This document shows positions 16,551 through 24,997 of a stretch of DNA of 64,000 nucleotides, in pieces. This DNA comes from Streptomyces sp. NRRL B-1347. GTDB taxonomy: Bacteria > Actinomycetota > Actinomycetes > Streptomycetales > Streptomycetaceae. Location: positions 1 through 64,000 of the forward strand of contig NZ_JOJM01000038.1 in NCBI RefSeq assembly GCF_000720325.1, read 5' to 3'. The notes under the pieces were generated by a model. It was not told where the DNA came from. It saw nothing but the letters and a program-made list of their open reading frames with translations, and did no database searches. Within the stretch, counting starts at the first letter, position 1, and every line of letters starts with the position of its first letter. A program made the position numbers and the translations under genes.

Positions 16551-16592
16551 TCGCCTTCGCCCTTGCCCTCGCCTTCGCCTTCGCCCTCGCTT
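16551..16592. repeat. six-base microsatellite-like run
   Basis: Variations of CTTCGC and CCTTGC are repeated about seven times in the gap between the exporter terminators and the Mrr-like gene. Confidence 0.6.
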
Positions 16593-16630
16593 GAATGCCC
16601 CGCACGGCCCGTGCCGCAGGTGGCTTCTTC

Positions 16631-17317
16631 TCAGGCGGGCGGACGCCGCGCGGCACCGCCACCGCTTCCGCTCAGCGGGATCAGCGTCTCCAGATGGGCG
16701 CCCTTGACCCAGGCGCCCAGCAGGTCGCGGTGCATGGCGACGATGCCCTGACGCACCGCGAGCCCGAGGGCGTCCTTCGTGAAGCCGCGGCACGTGGTGA
16801 CGAACAGGGCGACGTCCGCGCCGTGCTCCAGACGGGCCGTGCCGACGAACTTCTGCATGTCCTGCGAGGGAACGCTGCGATGCGGCGCGTACTTCTTGCA
16901 CTGGACGACGAGTTTGCGGCCGTCGGCGAGGTAGCCGACGACGTCCGCGCCCAGGTCGCCGCTCCTGCCGCTGACGACGACCTTCGTACAGCCGTCCCGC
17001 AGGCACAGCTCGGCGACGTACCGCTCGAACTCCTGCCAAGTGAGCGCGTCGACCTCCGCCATCGACAGCTCCCGCGCCCTCGCCTCCTCCTGCGCCCGCC
17101 ACTGCCGGTCCTTGCCCACCGCGAGCCGGTGCGCGCGCCACAGGCCCCAGCCGGCGCCGCCCAACCCGGAGACCACGAGCACGGCCACCAGGACGGGCCA
17201 CACCACCGCCCAGTTCCCCACCACCCACACGGCAGCGACCACCGCCGCCACGCTGCCCCAGCCCTGCAACTGCCTGCGCGTCCGCTTCCGCGGCCGCCGA
17301 CGCCGTCGCGCTGCCAT
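16631..17317 (-). CDS. membrane-anchored Mrr-like nuclease domain protein
   Basis: ATG 17317 gives 228 residues. A very basic N-terminus is followed by two hydrophobic segments (about 20-38 and 40-58). The C-terminal half carries the Mrr-type PD-(D/E)xK core: TWQEFERYVAEL, then SGRSGDLGADVVGYL and KLVVQCKKYAPH, giving the Asp and Gln-x-Lys catalytic triad. Such proteins are widespread in actinobacteria; cleavage of modified DNA is known for Mrr itself but not for membrane-bound forms. It stands alone. Confidence 0.75.
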   Translation of the reverse strand: MAARRRRRPRKRTRRQLQGWGSVAAVVAAVWVVGNWAVVWPVLVAVLVVSGLGGAGWGLWRAHRLAVGKDRQWRAQEEARARELSMAEVDALTWQEFERYVAELCLRDGCTKVVVSGRSGDLGADVVGYLADGRKLVVQCKKYAPHRSVPSQDMQKFVGTARLEHGADVALFVTTCRGFTKDALGLAVRQGIVAMHRDLLGAWVKGAHLETLIPLSGSGGGAARRPPA

Positions 17318-17421
17318 CAGCCCTCCCCCATCGCCCTGCGCTCTGTCTGCCCTGTGCCCGTAGAGCGGCAGTGTGGGAGCCCCACTCGGCCCCGGCAAGA
17401 GGGCCCGGCCTCGGCGACGGC

Positions 17422-17955
17422 TCAGCCGTCTGCGCGGTCGCCGCATTCGGACTGCGGCAGGACCTTGTTGTCCTCACCCAGAGGTGAGTCGCCGAGTCCT
17501 GCTCCTGACCAGTAGACGGCGGTCGACGCCTGCGGTGTGCCATCGGGCGCGGTGACGAAGAACTCGGAGACGTAGCGCTGCCCGCCCGCGGTCTTGCCTT
17601 CGATCTCCAGCACCCGGCCGCCGGCGGAGTCCTCGGTGTTCCGGACCACCGCGGAACGCAACACACGGGGTGCGGTGCCCGGCTTCAGGCAGAAGTCGTC
17701 GGCCTGCTTGCGCGTGTAGGCGCACGCGTCCTTCTGATAGGCGAGCTCATCGCAGAACCGTCCCGCGGTCAGCTTCGGCGCTCGCGCCACGACACGGCCA
17801 AGGACCTGCCGTGCCTGCTTGTCGCTGACTGCGGCGGGCGGCGGGCTGTCCGGGCTGCCGCTGTCACTGCCACTGTCCCTGTCACTGGAGCAGGCACTCG
17901 CCGCCAGCAGAAGGGGTGCACGGAGGAGAGTGAGGTACGCGGTTGCTCGTCGCAT
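17422..17955 (-). CDS. putative lipoprotein of unknown function
   Basis: The 177-residue protein starts with MRRATAYLTLLRAPLLLAASACSS, a short hydrophobic signal ending in a cysteine that could be lipidated, although the lipobox is not ideal. A Ser/Asp/Pro-rich linker follows. The folded part has four further cysteines (FCDEL, DACAY, DFCLK, SECGD) that could form two disulphides. No family is recognised. It lies 104 bases upstream of the Mrr-like gene on the same strand. Confidence 0.65.
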   Translation of the reverse strand: MRRATAYLTLLRAPLLLAASACSSDRDSGSDSGSPDSPPPAAVSDKQARQVLGRVVARAPKLTAGRFCDELAYQKDACAYTRKQADDFCLKPGTAPRVLRSAVVRNTEDSAGGRVLEIEGKTAGGQRYVSEFFVTAPDGTPQASTAVYWSGAGLGDSPLGEDNKVLPQSECGDRADG

Positions 17956-18302
17956 GGGTGTGTGCTTTCGCTTCGGGCCTTGGCGGGTGGGCGCGCGCTG
18001 TACTGGCGCGGCTTGACCGCGACTTGGTGCTGAGTGCCGCAGGGGTGGTGTGCCTTGCCCTTCCAGTGCCTGCTCATCCTGCCAGGTCCACGGCGCTTGA
18101 AGATCATCGCCTGCCCCGGCAGGGCTGGGGAGGTGCCTTCCGTGAACTGGTCACCGTGCAGGCCACGGTGACCCAGTGCATCCCGTTCCATACCTCCACT
18201 CGGGCGCTTGGCCGTCGCAACGGCGTGACGGGCCGGACCGGCCTGCGTTGATCACCGCGCCCGCCGCACGGCGGCCCACCCCCACCGCCCTGGACTTCTG
18301 CC
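17956..18302. other. intergenic region, nothing clear
   Basis: This 347-base stretch separates the divergent lipoprotein and secreted-protein genes. Short frames on both strands lack ribosome sites and recognisable sequence. It presumably holds both promoters. Confidence 0.4.
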
Positions 18303-18968
18303 ATGCAGGAGCTGAAGAAGTCACGCCTTCGCGCCGGAGTACTCGCCACGATGTGCCTGACGGCCCTCGCGGCCTTGGCCACACCAGCAGCGGCCAAAGA
18401 CCCCGCACCGAGCCTCGTTCCGTCACTGCCTCTCAGCAATGCACCCTTCACGTACTGCCTGACCGACGAGGCCACCACGGCACTGCGCGAAGCCCGTATC
18501 GAACTGGACGCCGTCGCTCCGGCCACCGTGGTCACCGATGAGCGCGGCAACCGGTGCATGCGCGGAACCTCGGACTCGGCAACCCTCAACGGCGACCTGC
18601 CCGGTGTGACCGCGTCGGCCAAGGGCGGCTTCGCCTTCCAGCGGGCCGACGACAAGCGGGCCGAGTTCACGGACCTCAACAGCACCTTCCGGATCGGCAG
18701 GATGAGCACCCTCACCGTCACCCACCTCGGCCAGAAGGTCGACTTCATCACCTACACCGCCGAGGGAACCAGGCTCTCCCCGACCGGGGTGAGCACCGAG
18801 AACGCGCCCTTGTACCTCACGCCGACCGGGGCCGACGCCCTGGCCGACGCGTTCGGCACCAGCCCGCTGCCCGCCGGTGAGCAGCTGTTCCAGGCCGACG
18901 CACAGATCGACGTACTGCGCACGGGCCTCGACCTGCTGCCAGTCCTGGACCTGCCGCCCGGCGCATAG
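18303..18968 (+). CDS. secreted protein of unknown function
   Basis: The 221-residue protein has a clear signal peptide (MQELKKSRLRAGVL, hydrophobic core, ATPAAA). The mature chain shows alternating strand-like segments, such as GGFAFQRADDKRAEFTDLNSTFRIGRMSTLTVTHLG in several pieces and PLYLTPTGADALADAFG, which suggests a beta-rich extracellular domain. Two cysteines (YCLTD and RCMRG) could pair. No function can be assigned. Confidence 0.7.
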   Translation: MQELKKSRLRAGVLATMCLTALAALATPAAAKDPAPSLVPSLPLSNAPFTYCLTDEATTALREARIELDAVAPATVVTDERGNRCMRGTSDSATLNGDLPGVTASAKGGFAFQRADDKRAEFTDLNSTFRIGRMSTLTVTHLGQKVDFITYTAEGTRLSPTGVSTENAPLYLTPTGADALADAFGTSPLPAGEQLFQADAQIDVLRTGLDLLPVLDLPPGA

Positions 18969-18978
18969 ACACCACCGA

Positions 18979-19012
18979 GGGAGCGCCGCACAGCCTCGAC
19001 GGCGGCGCTCCC
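18979..19012 (+). terminator. hairpin terminator after the secreted-protein gene
   Basis: An 11-base perfect stem pairs GGGAGCGCCGC (18979-18989) with GCGGCGCTCCC (19002-19012), 10 bases after the stop codon. Confidence 0.7.
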
Positions 19013-19216
19013 CCGGGCGTCTGCGTCGGCACAGCCTGGTTTCCGTCCGCGACCCGGTCAAGAAGACCAGGCTCAGCGAACTGGCGGCAGACCGAAGCCC
19101 GTCCTCGCGAACTTCCAGGCGACATACGTGAAGTGCACCAGGCGCAGGCTCCAGCGCAACATGCCCCTCGTGCCCCGGACACAGCGGCCCATCGAGCGGA
19201 CCACGCTGCCACTGAA

Positions 19217-19825
19217 CCTCTTTCATCCTGTGCTGATGGGTGAAATGGGCTGTTCAGCGCGTGCGGTGACGAGGCAGGGCCCCTCGTCGTCGGCGTGGTG
19301 ATTTCACTCATCACACCGGCGACCGAAGGGGCCCTGTTGGTTCCGTGTCCTGCCATGCTCGACGTCCCGCAAGAGCTCGTCGAGCATGTTGCCTGGCTGC
19401 TGTACGAGCACCGCTGGACCCGCAACACCCGCTGGCGCAAGCTCGGCTGCTTCGACCAGGCACTGCTCACCCTGGTCCGCCTGCGTAAGAACGAGACGTT
19501 CGCTCGGCTCGGTGCCGGGTTCGCTATATCGCAGGCCACCGCCCGGCGCTACGTGGTCGAAGCCCTGGACGTCCTCGCGGACCGCGCCTGCCAAGGTGCC
19601 AGCGCCACCTTCCGCACCCCATACGACCGCCACCGAGAACAGCCCGAGCATTACCAGCAGTTCAGCCACCACCACGCCCGACTGAGAGCCCCCGGCGAAC
19701 GCGCCTTCGCCCAGTTGAAAGCCGGGCAGCTGCTCCGGCGAGCCAGATGCTCCACCCGCCGCATCGGCACCATCGCCCAAGCTGTCCACACGCAGCTGAC
19801 CTGCAACTATTCAGGATGAAAGAGG
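19217..19825 (+). mobile_element. internally deleted IS5-family element
   Basis: The element is bounded by perfect 14-base inverted ends, CCTCTTTCATCCTG (19217-19230) and CAGGATGAAAGAGG (19812-19825). It is only 609 bp long and encodes a transposase reduced to its two termini, so it cannot move by itself but could be mobilised by a complete relative. Confidence 0.8.
19295..19819 (+). pseudogene. transposase with the catalytic core deleted
   Basis: The frame encodes 174 residues. Residues 20-105 are the helix-turn-helix N-terminus of IS5-type transposases (WRKLGCFDQALLTLVRLRKNETFARLG). Residues 125-174 are their C-terminus (APGERAFAQLKAGQLLRRARCSTRR...HTQLTCNYSG). The DDE nuclease part that normally lies between, roughly 100 residues, is gone without loss of reading frame. 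Confidence 0.85.
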
Positions 19826-19852
19826 CCGAAGGAATCAGGCCGACCTCCTCAC

Positions 19853-20257
19853 CTATGGCTTCACATCGAGACGCACGAGCGCGCCGATCTCCACGATTTG
19901 GTCCGGCAGTGCCAAGTCGGAAACACCCACGACCGTGCTGGCGGGCCGGTGCTCCCCGAAGTACTCGGCGTGGAGGCGTGCTGTCGTGTCGAAGTTCTCC
20001 CGTAGGTTCCTCACCAGAACCGTGGTCTCCACTATCTGGCTGCGCTCGGCCCCGAACTGCCTCAGCACCAGGTCCAGATTCTCCAGCGTGGTGCGGACCT
20101 GCAGTTCGAAGTCGTCGGCACCCACGAAGTTGCCGTGACGGTCATGAGACAGCTGCCCCGACACATAAACCGTGTCACCGACCTGAGTGGCCTGACTGTA
20201 CCCGTACAACGACTCCCACGGCATGCCGAACCCGAATGCCTTCACCTGAGAACTCAT
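19853..20257 (-). CDS. RidA/YjgF family protein
   Basis: The 134-residue protein is a full-length RidA-type trimeric enamine/imine deaminase homologue: YSQATQVGDTVYVSGQLSHD near residue 20, FELQVRTTLENLDLVLRQFG near 50, ASTVVGVSDLALPDQIVEIGALV at the C-terminus. RidA deaminates reactive 2-aminoacrylate. The arginine that binds the carboxylate in archetypal RidA is replaced here near the end, so the substrate may differ. It is trapped between an IS5-type element and an inverted end fragment of the same element. Confidence 0.8.
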   Translation of the reverse strand: MSSQVKAFGFGMPWESLYGYSQATQVGDTVYVSGQLSHDRHGNFVGADDFELQVRTTLENLDLVLRQFGAERSQIVETTVLVRNLRENFDTTARLHAEYFGEHRPASTVVGVSDLALPDQIVEIGALVRLDVKP

Positions 20258-20399
20258 GACTCACTCCCTTGATACAGCGCGCGGAACCGTCGGTTGCAGA
20301 CAGGCCCCTTACGCGTAGAAGTTACGCGTCCGTACAAACGATGCTTGCCTGGCAGCGCCTTCCAAGTGTTCTCTGCGCGCACAAAATTGGCTGCAGTGA

Positions 20400-20516
20400 G
20401 CTCCTCCGGGCGCCGGTGTGATGAGTGGAACCTGTACGCCGACGGCGAGGTGCCCTGCCTCCTGACCACACCCGTCGCCCAGCCCGTTTCACCCTCCAGC
20501 AGAGGATGAAAGAGGC
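20400..20516 (-). mobile_element. decayed left-end fragment of the same IS, inverted
   Basis: Read on the minus strand from 20516, the sequence matches the left end of the 19217 element. 32 of the first 36 bases agree, and later shared blocks include GAGGCAGGGC, CGTCGGCGT and TCACTCATCACACCGGCG. The match fades near 20400. This is the remnant of a second insertion in opposite orientation; a short frame across it (20254-20520) is probably not a gene. Confidence 0.75.
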
Positions 20517-20769
20517 TCACTCAGGGCAATAGCGAACTCAATAGGCTCGCAGGCGGGATTTTCACCCTGACACATCCCTAACAACTGCACGTTAACCTGC
20601 GGAATCCGTCCGCAGTGAGCGGGGAAGTAACCCCCCAGGTCGCGGTCGGTCATACGTAACGTGACATGTCGATGGAAGATGCGCCGGGCATCCGCTGCGG
20701 CCTATCGCCACCCAGGAATCACTGGCGGCGACTCTTCCATCGACGAGGATGTGAAAGGCAGGACCGCGC

Positions 20770-22089
20770 GTGGCGGTGGAGATACACGGCAGGAAATCCT
20801 TCGGCGGCCGAGTCGGCACAGCGGCTCTGTGCGCGGGCGCCGCGGTGACCATGCTCGGGGTGGCCATCCCGCACCCGGCGGCCGCGGCCGGTGCGGTCTC
20901 GCCCGGCGCCGCAGGGTCCGGTTCGCCGTCGGTGGGCCGGGTGACGTACGACCTGGGGAAGCAGGCCTTCGTGCCCGCGCCGCCGTACCAGGGGAAGAAC
21001 GAGATCGCCGCGGTGGTGCACTACCCGAAGGGGCCGGGCGCCAAGGGTGTGGCCCCTGGCAGGCACCCGCTGATCGTCATGCAGCACGGCCTCTGGAACA
21101 CCTGCGCGGACCGTGCCGCGCAGAATCGGATGGTGAAGGCCAGAAAGGCGCTGGCCGCGGCCGAGAAAGCAGGCGACAAGGCCGAAGCGGCCAGGCAGCT
21201 GAAGATCATGGACAAGATGGGCGCCCGCCTTTCGGCGTGGCCCTGTCGGCCGGGCATCACCTCGCTGCCGAGCAGTTCCGGCTACGACTACCTGGCCAAG
21301 GACCTGGCCCGGCAGGGCTTCGTGGTGGTCTCCATGGGGGCCAACGGAATCAACGCCACCAGCAGCGGCCAGGCCGACTCGGTGTACCAGGCACGCGCGG
21401 GCCTCATCAACAAGCACCTGGACCTGTGGCGGCAGCTCAACGCGGGCAAGGGCCCCCTCAAGGGCAAGCTCAAGGAAGCGAAGACCGGCCGGTCGAGCTC
21501 AGCCTCCTTCACCAGACACGTGGACCTCGGCCGAGTCGGCACCCTCGGTCACTCCATGGGCGGCGGCGGAGTCATGCAGCACGCCTCCGACAAGCGGCAC
21601 GGCGACTGGCCCGCCGGAGTGAAAGTGAAGGCGGCACTCGGCCTCGCACCCACCGCCACCTGGGAAAACGAGCCCGTCACCCGAGTCCCGATGGCCGTGC
21701 TGTGGGGAACTTGCGACCAAGTCAACACCGGTGAGTACGTCAAGTGGAACAAGGGCCGCAACAAGGCCCCGCTCCACGGCATCACCCTCACCGGCGGCAA
21801 CCACAACTACTTCAACACCCAGTGGTCCCCCCGCAGCGGGCAGGTATCCGGTGAGAACGACGCGGTCCCCGGCAAGCGGCCCGGCCGCTGCGTCTCCCAG
21901 GACGGCACGAACCAGCAGCACAAGGGGCTCGACGAGACCACCCAGCGCAAGATCGCCACGGGTTACACCAGCGCCTTCTTCCGCCGCTACCTGATGAACG
22001 ACACCTCCGCGCAGGCGCTCCTGACGGGCCGCAAGAAGCTGCCCCAGGTGCCGAACGTCGTAAAGGTTCAGTACGTGAAGCCGCACTGA
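20770..22089 (+). CDS. secreted alpha/beta hydrolase (platelet-activating-factor-hydrolase/poly-ester-hydrolase type)
   Basis: The 439-residue protein has a signal peptide ending near HPAAAAG. The hydrolase core has HPLIVMQHGLWNTC (oxyanion strand), the nucleophile elbow LGHSMGGGGV near residue 259, AVLWGTCDQVN (acid) and GGNHNYFNTQW (His). An inserted charged helix pair (KARKALAAAEKAGDKAEAAR) lies near residues 121-140. GTG 20770 is used, with AAAGG/CAGGA upstream. The substrate is unknown; an ester of a lipid or polymer is plausible. Confidence 0.75.
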   Translation: MAVEIHGRKSFGGRVGTAALCAGAAVTMLGVAIPHPAAAAGAVSPGAAGSGSPSVGRVTYDLGKQAFVPAPPYQGKNEIAAVVHYPKGPGAKGVAPGRHPLIVMQHGLWNTCADRAAQNRMVKARKALAAAEKAGDKAEAARQLKIMDKMGARLSAWPCRPGITSLPSSSGYDYLAKDLARQGFVVVSMGANGINATSSGQADSVYQARAGLINKHLDLWRQLNAGKGPLKGKLKEAKTGRSSSASFTRHVDLGRVGTLGHSMGGGGVMQHASDKRHGDWPAGVKVKAALGLAPTATWENEPVTRVPMAVLWGTCDQVNTGEYVKWNKGRNKAPLHGITLTGGNHNYFNTQWSPRSGQVSGENDAVPGKRPGRCVSQDGTNQQHKGLDETTQRKIATGYTSAFFRRYLMNDTSAQALLTGRKKLPQVPNVVKVQYVKPH

Positions 22090-22409
22090 ATCCGATCTGC
22101 GCCGATGCGGCGGCCGAGGGTCGCCACGGCACAGTCACCCGGAGCGTGAACTGCCGCGCATAGGCGAGCGCCAGCGCAACGAAGGCCAACACTCACGCTC
22201 AGGCATCCCCCTGGGGTCATGGACGGTCCACCCCCACCACCGCCCGGGACCCCGGGGGACGCCCCAGACGCAGCCGCACGAGGAGACGGCCTCTCCCGTC
22301 CCTCACTCGGCCGCGCTCCTGCCCGGGCGCGGCGGGACATGCCGAGACGTATCGAGATGCGCCGAGACGCTCCGAGACGCGCGCCGAGGAACAGGGAACG
22401 AGGAACGAG
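22090..22409. other. intergenic region between convergent genes
   Basis: A 320-base stretch with repeated GAGACG/CCGAGACG words near 22340-22385 but no gene or strong terminator that I can support. Confidence 0.4.
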
Positions 22410-22862
22410 CTACGTACCCTCATCGCCATCGCGCAGGGAACAGATCATGCTCCGCAGGATCCGGAACGCGCCTGCCTGCTCGGCCTCCGTCATGCCGGCC
22501 AGCATCCTGACCTCGACGGACCGGACCGCCACGGTCGCCTTCTCCAGGCTCCGCCGGCCGCGAGGCGTGAGCCGTGCGGGAAGAGCCTTCCCGACAGGTG
22601 CCTCCGCGGGCCTGGTCACGTAGCCCTCTCGTTCGAGGTTCTGGAGCAGCACGTTCATCGTCTGCCGTGTGACGAACGCGCCCCGCGCGAGCTCGGAGTT
22701 CGACAAGCCCGGCCGTTGAGCCAGCAGTTCGAGGCAGGAGTAGTGCGTCACGGTCATCCCGAGCGGCCGCAGCACCTCCTCCATGGCTGAACGCAGGACA
22801 CTCGACGCCTCCTTCAACAGGTAGCCCAGTGACGTCTCCAGGTCGACACCGTCTTGATTCAT
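22410..22862 (-). CDS. MarR family transcriptional regulator
   Basis: The 150-residue protein has the winged helix-turn-helix of MarR proteins: GMTVTHYSCLELLAQRPGLSNSELARGAFVTRQTMNVLLQNLEREGYV around residues 35-83, then ARLTPRGRRSLEKA. ATG 22862 is chosen since the longer open frame reads through the neighbour's promoter. Its start codon is inside a palindrome that is repeated once in the divergent promoter, which predicts autorepression and control of the VOC gene. Confidence 0.88.
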   Translation of the reverse strand: MNQDGVDLETSLGYLLKEASSVLRSAMEEVLRPLGMTVTHYSCLELLAQRPGLSNSELARGAFVTRQTMNVLLQNLEREGYVTRPAEAPVGKALPARLTPRGRRSLEKATVAVRSVEVRMLAGMTEAEQAGAFRILRSMICSLRDGDEGT

Positions 22863-22905
22863 GTCAGAAGTCTGACATACATTGAGTCGTGTCAGAAAGC
22901 TGACA
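22861..22905. promoter_or_regulatory. two palindromic MarR operators
   Basis: ATGTCAGA-AG-TCTGACAT (22861-22878) and TGTCAG-AAAG-CTGACA (22890-22905) share the half-site TGTCAGA. They lie between the divergent marR-type and VOC genes, the first one overlapping the regulator start codon. Confidence 0.75.
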
Positions 22906-22925
22906 TGGAGAGAAGGAGCATCATC

Positions 22926-23294
22926 ATGCCCGTCACCGGCCCCGACTTCATCTCGCTCCAAGTGCGCGACCTCGACGCGTCGCAGGCGTTCTACGAGCAG
23001 TACCTCGGCCTCGTCCGCTCCCAGGCCGGACCCCCGCACGCCGTCGTCTTCGAGACGAAGCCGATCGCGTTCGCACTCCGCGACGTCCTTCCCGGCACCG
23101 ATCTCGCATCCGTCGCCCAGCCCGGCATCGGTGCCGCGATCTGGCTCCACGCCACCGACGTCCAGGCCATCCACGACGCTCTCGTCGCCGACGGCCGCAC
23201 CATCGTCTCCGCACCGGTCGACGGCCCCTTCGGCCGGACGTTCACCTTCGCCGACCCCGACGGCTACCAAGTCACTCTGCACGACCGCACCTGA
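22926..23294 (+). CDS. VOC (glyoxalase/bleomycin-resistance fold) protein
   Basis: The 122-residue single-module VOC protein shows FISLQVRDLDASQAFYEQYLGL at the start, HAVVFETKPIAFALRD in the middle and GRTFTFADPDGYQVTLHD at the end. This fold includes drug-binding proteins, dioxygenases and glyoxalases. ATG 22926 follows GAAGGAG. Under control of the divergent MarR protein, it is a candidate for sequestering or altering the MarR ligand. Confidence 0.85.
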   Translation: MPVTGPDFISLQVRDLDASQAFYEQYLGLVRSQAGPPHAVVFETKPIAFALRDVLPGTDLASVAQPGIGAAIWLHATDVQAIHDALVADGRTIVSAPVDGPFGRTFTFADPDGYQVTLHDRT

Positions 23295-23374
23295 TGCGCC
23301 AGGCCCTCTGCGATCGGCCAGCAGTTGCCGATCGATCTTGAGACCGTGAGCCGCCCGTGGCAGGCTCATGTCGC

Positions 23375-23953
23375 ATGATCGATGACTTCGCGAAGGACAC
23401 CCTGCACAGGAGACTGCGGCGGGACCGCAAGGCGCTGCTCTGGAAACTCGACGGCCTGTCCGAGTACGACGCCCGCCGGCCTTTGACAGCGACCGGGACC
23501 AACCTGCTCGGCCTGGTCAAACACGTGGCCACCGTCGAGGCCAGGTACTTCGGCGAGGTCTTCGACCGCCCTTCCCCGGAACCGCTGCCCCGGTGGCAGG
23601 ACTCCGACGGCAGCGATCTGTGGGCTGCCGAGGACGAGACCCGCGATCAGATCATCGAGTTCTACCGGCGCACGTGGGAACACTCGGACGCGACGATCAA
23701 CACACTCCCCCTCGACGCCCCCGGCCACGTGCCGTGGTGGCCGGAGCCTCACCCCAACACGAACCTGTTCGCCGTCATGGTCCACGTCCTCGGCGAGTCC
23801 ATCCGGCATGCCGGGCACGCCGACATCCTGCGCGAGGGCCTCGACGGCCGGACCGGGGTGCGCGCCGAGAACGAGATGCGCATCGACGAGGAAGCCCGCG
23901 CAGCCCACCGCGCGAAGATCGAGCAGGCCGCCAAGTCGGCCACCCTGATGTGA
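23375..23953 (+). CDS. DinB/DUF664 family protein
   Basis: The 192-residue helical-bundle protein has the DinB layout: LLWKLDGLSEYDARRPLTATGTNLLGLVKHVATVEARYFGEVF at the N-terminus, read here in parts, and VMVHVLGESIRHAGHADILRE toward the C-terminus. The three histidines of these segments would bind a metal. Actinobacterial members are often thiol-dependent (mycothiol) enzymes. ATG 23375 is preferred over an upstream in-frame GTG. Confidence 0.85.
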   Translation: MIDDFAKDTLHRRLRRDRKALLWKLDGLSEYDARRPLTATGTNLLGLVKHVATVEARYFGEVFDRPSPEPLPRWQDSDGSDLWAAEDETRDQIIEFYRRTWEHSDATINTLPLDAPGHVPWWPEPHPNTNLFAVMVHVLGESIRHAGHADILREGLDGRTGVRAENEMRIDEEARAAHRAKIEQAAKSATLM

Positions 23954-23967
23954 CGAGGGGGCCGCGT

Positions 23968-23997
23968 CAACGGCAGTGGTGTACGTACTGCCCGTTG
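23968..23997 (+). terminator. hairpin after the DinB-type gene
   Basis: CAACGGCAGT (23968-23977) pairs with ACTGCCCGTTG (23987-23997) with one bulged base, 15 bases after the stop. The remainder up to 24262 shows no gene. Confidence 0.5.
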
Positions 23998-24262
23998 CCC
24001 AGGGCGCCGTAGCGAACCCATCCACAGCGACCGGCGGAACGGAGGTCTCGACGGCCCGCCCGCAGCCACCCCGCGGGCAGGGCACACACAGCCACGTTCC
24101 ACACAGGGCGCCCGCCGCGCCGCTTAGGGTGGCCTCGCCTTCTATCCTCCGAAGGAGCACGAGACGCCTTCGGGCAGTTGAGGGCCTGCCAGGAAAGCAC
24201 CGCGCCAACAAGGTCCCGCGCCTTGGTGGTTCGCGGCTCGATCGAATGGGTGCACCGACCGG

Positions 24263-24568
24263 ATGATGATCACCGCGCAGTACGAGGCGCTCCACCACTT
24301 CCTCGCCGACCGGATCGCCGACCTCGGCCCGGCCGCGGCGAACGACCCGTTCGCCTATGCCGTCAACGCCCAACTCGTCATCCACAGCGACCTCCTCCTC
24401 CACCGGGACCACCCGGCGCTCTCCCCGCGGGACGCCGCCTTCATCGACGGACTCGGCCTGGCCCTCCGGCACGCCGCCGCCCGCTTCCACACCCACCCCG
24501 ACTACCGGCCCGTCTGGACCCCGCCCCGCGTCGAGGCCCGCCACCTCCTCGACGCCGACTACCGATGA
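24263..24568 (+). CDS. small protein of unknown function (101 aa)
   Basis: A helical, His-rich protein (MMITAQYEALHHFLADRIADL ... HSDLLLHRDHPALSPRDAAFIDG). No family recognised. It is the first of three small frames joined by ATGA overlaps, which supports that it is translated. Confidence 0.55.
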   Translation: MMITAQYEALHHFLADRIADLGPAAANDPFAYAVNAQLVIHSDLLLHRDHPALSPRDAAFIDGLGLALRHAAARFHTHPDYRPVWTPPRVEARHLLDADYR

Positions 24569-24672
24569 GCAACACACCACGGCCCTCGCGCCGAAGAGCA
24601 CCCGCATCAACGCACAACGGCGCAACGCGCTCCGCCGAGTCCGCCCCCGCCACCCGGCTGGCGCCGCGATGA
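24565..24672 (+). CDS. 35-aa coupled small ORF
   Basis: ATG 24565 overlaps the stop of the preceding gene (ATGA), and its own stop overlaps the next start in the same way. The peptide is Arg/Ser/Ala-rich and disordered in appearance (MSNTPRPSRRRAPAS). The double coupling is the only evidence. Confidence 0.35.
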   Translation: MSNTPRPSRRRAPASTHNGATRSAESAPATRLAPR

Positions 24673-24923
24673 ACCCCGCGGCCGCCACGGCACTCCTGCA
24701 CCTGATCGCCGCCGAGCCGACCCTCCTCGCCGAGGCACCCGACGACGTGTCCCGGCCCGCACTGACCCGCCGAGCCCGCGACGAGGACCATCCATGCCTG
24801 GGCTGCGGCCACCCGGCCACCGCCGCGATCATCATCAACTCCCCCACGGCGGGCCCCCGGTGGCTCGACCTGTGCTCCGACTGCTGGTACATCGTCCAGC
24901 AGGCCAACGAAACCCTGGAGTGA
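24669..24923 (+). CDS. small putative zinc-binding protein (84 aa)
   Basis: The protein begins MNPAAATALLHLIAAEP and contains two CxxC pairs, CLGCGH and CSDCW, about 30 residues apart, consistent with a zinc ribbon-like site. It is the third frame of the coupled set. Small zinc proteins of this kind are common among accessory genes of actinomycete integrative elements, but no integrase is in view. Confidence 0.55.
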   Translation: MNPAAATALLHLIAAEPTLLAEAPDDVSRPALTRRARDEDHPCLGCGHPATAAIIINSPTAGPRWLDLCSDCWYIVQQANETLE

Positions 24924-24997
24924 CCCGCATAAGCCCTAACGATGGCCCTGCTCGCTGTTTCGGCAGAGAACCCGCGATGGCCACGCACCCGACCGGT

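Noticed and set aside
14958..17666. 902-residue minus-strand frame across the MFS gene
   Set aside because: The composition is shadow-like and it runs through a real transporter, two terminators and the Mrr-like gene.
20254..20520. 88-residue minus-strand frame
   Set aside because: Half of it is the inverted IS end fragment and there is no recognisable protein sequence.
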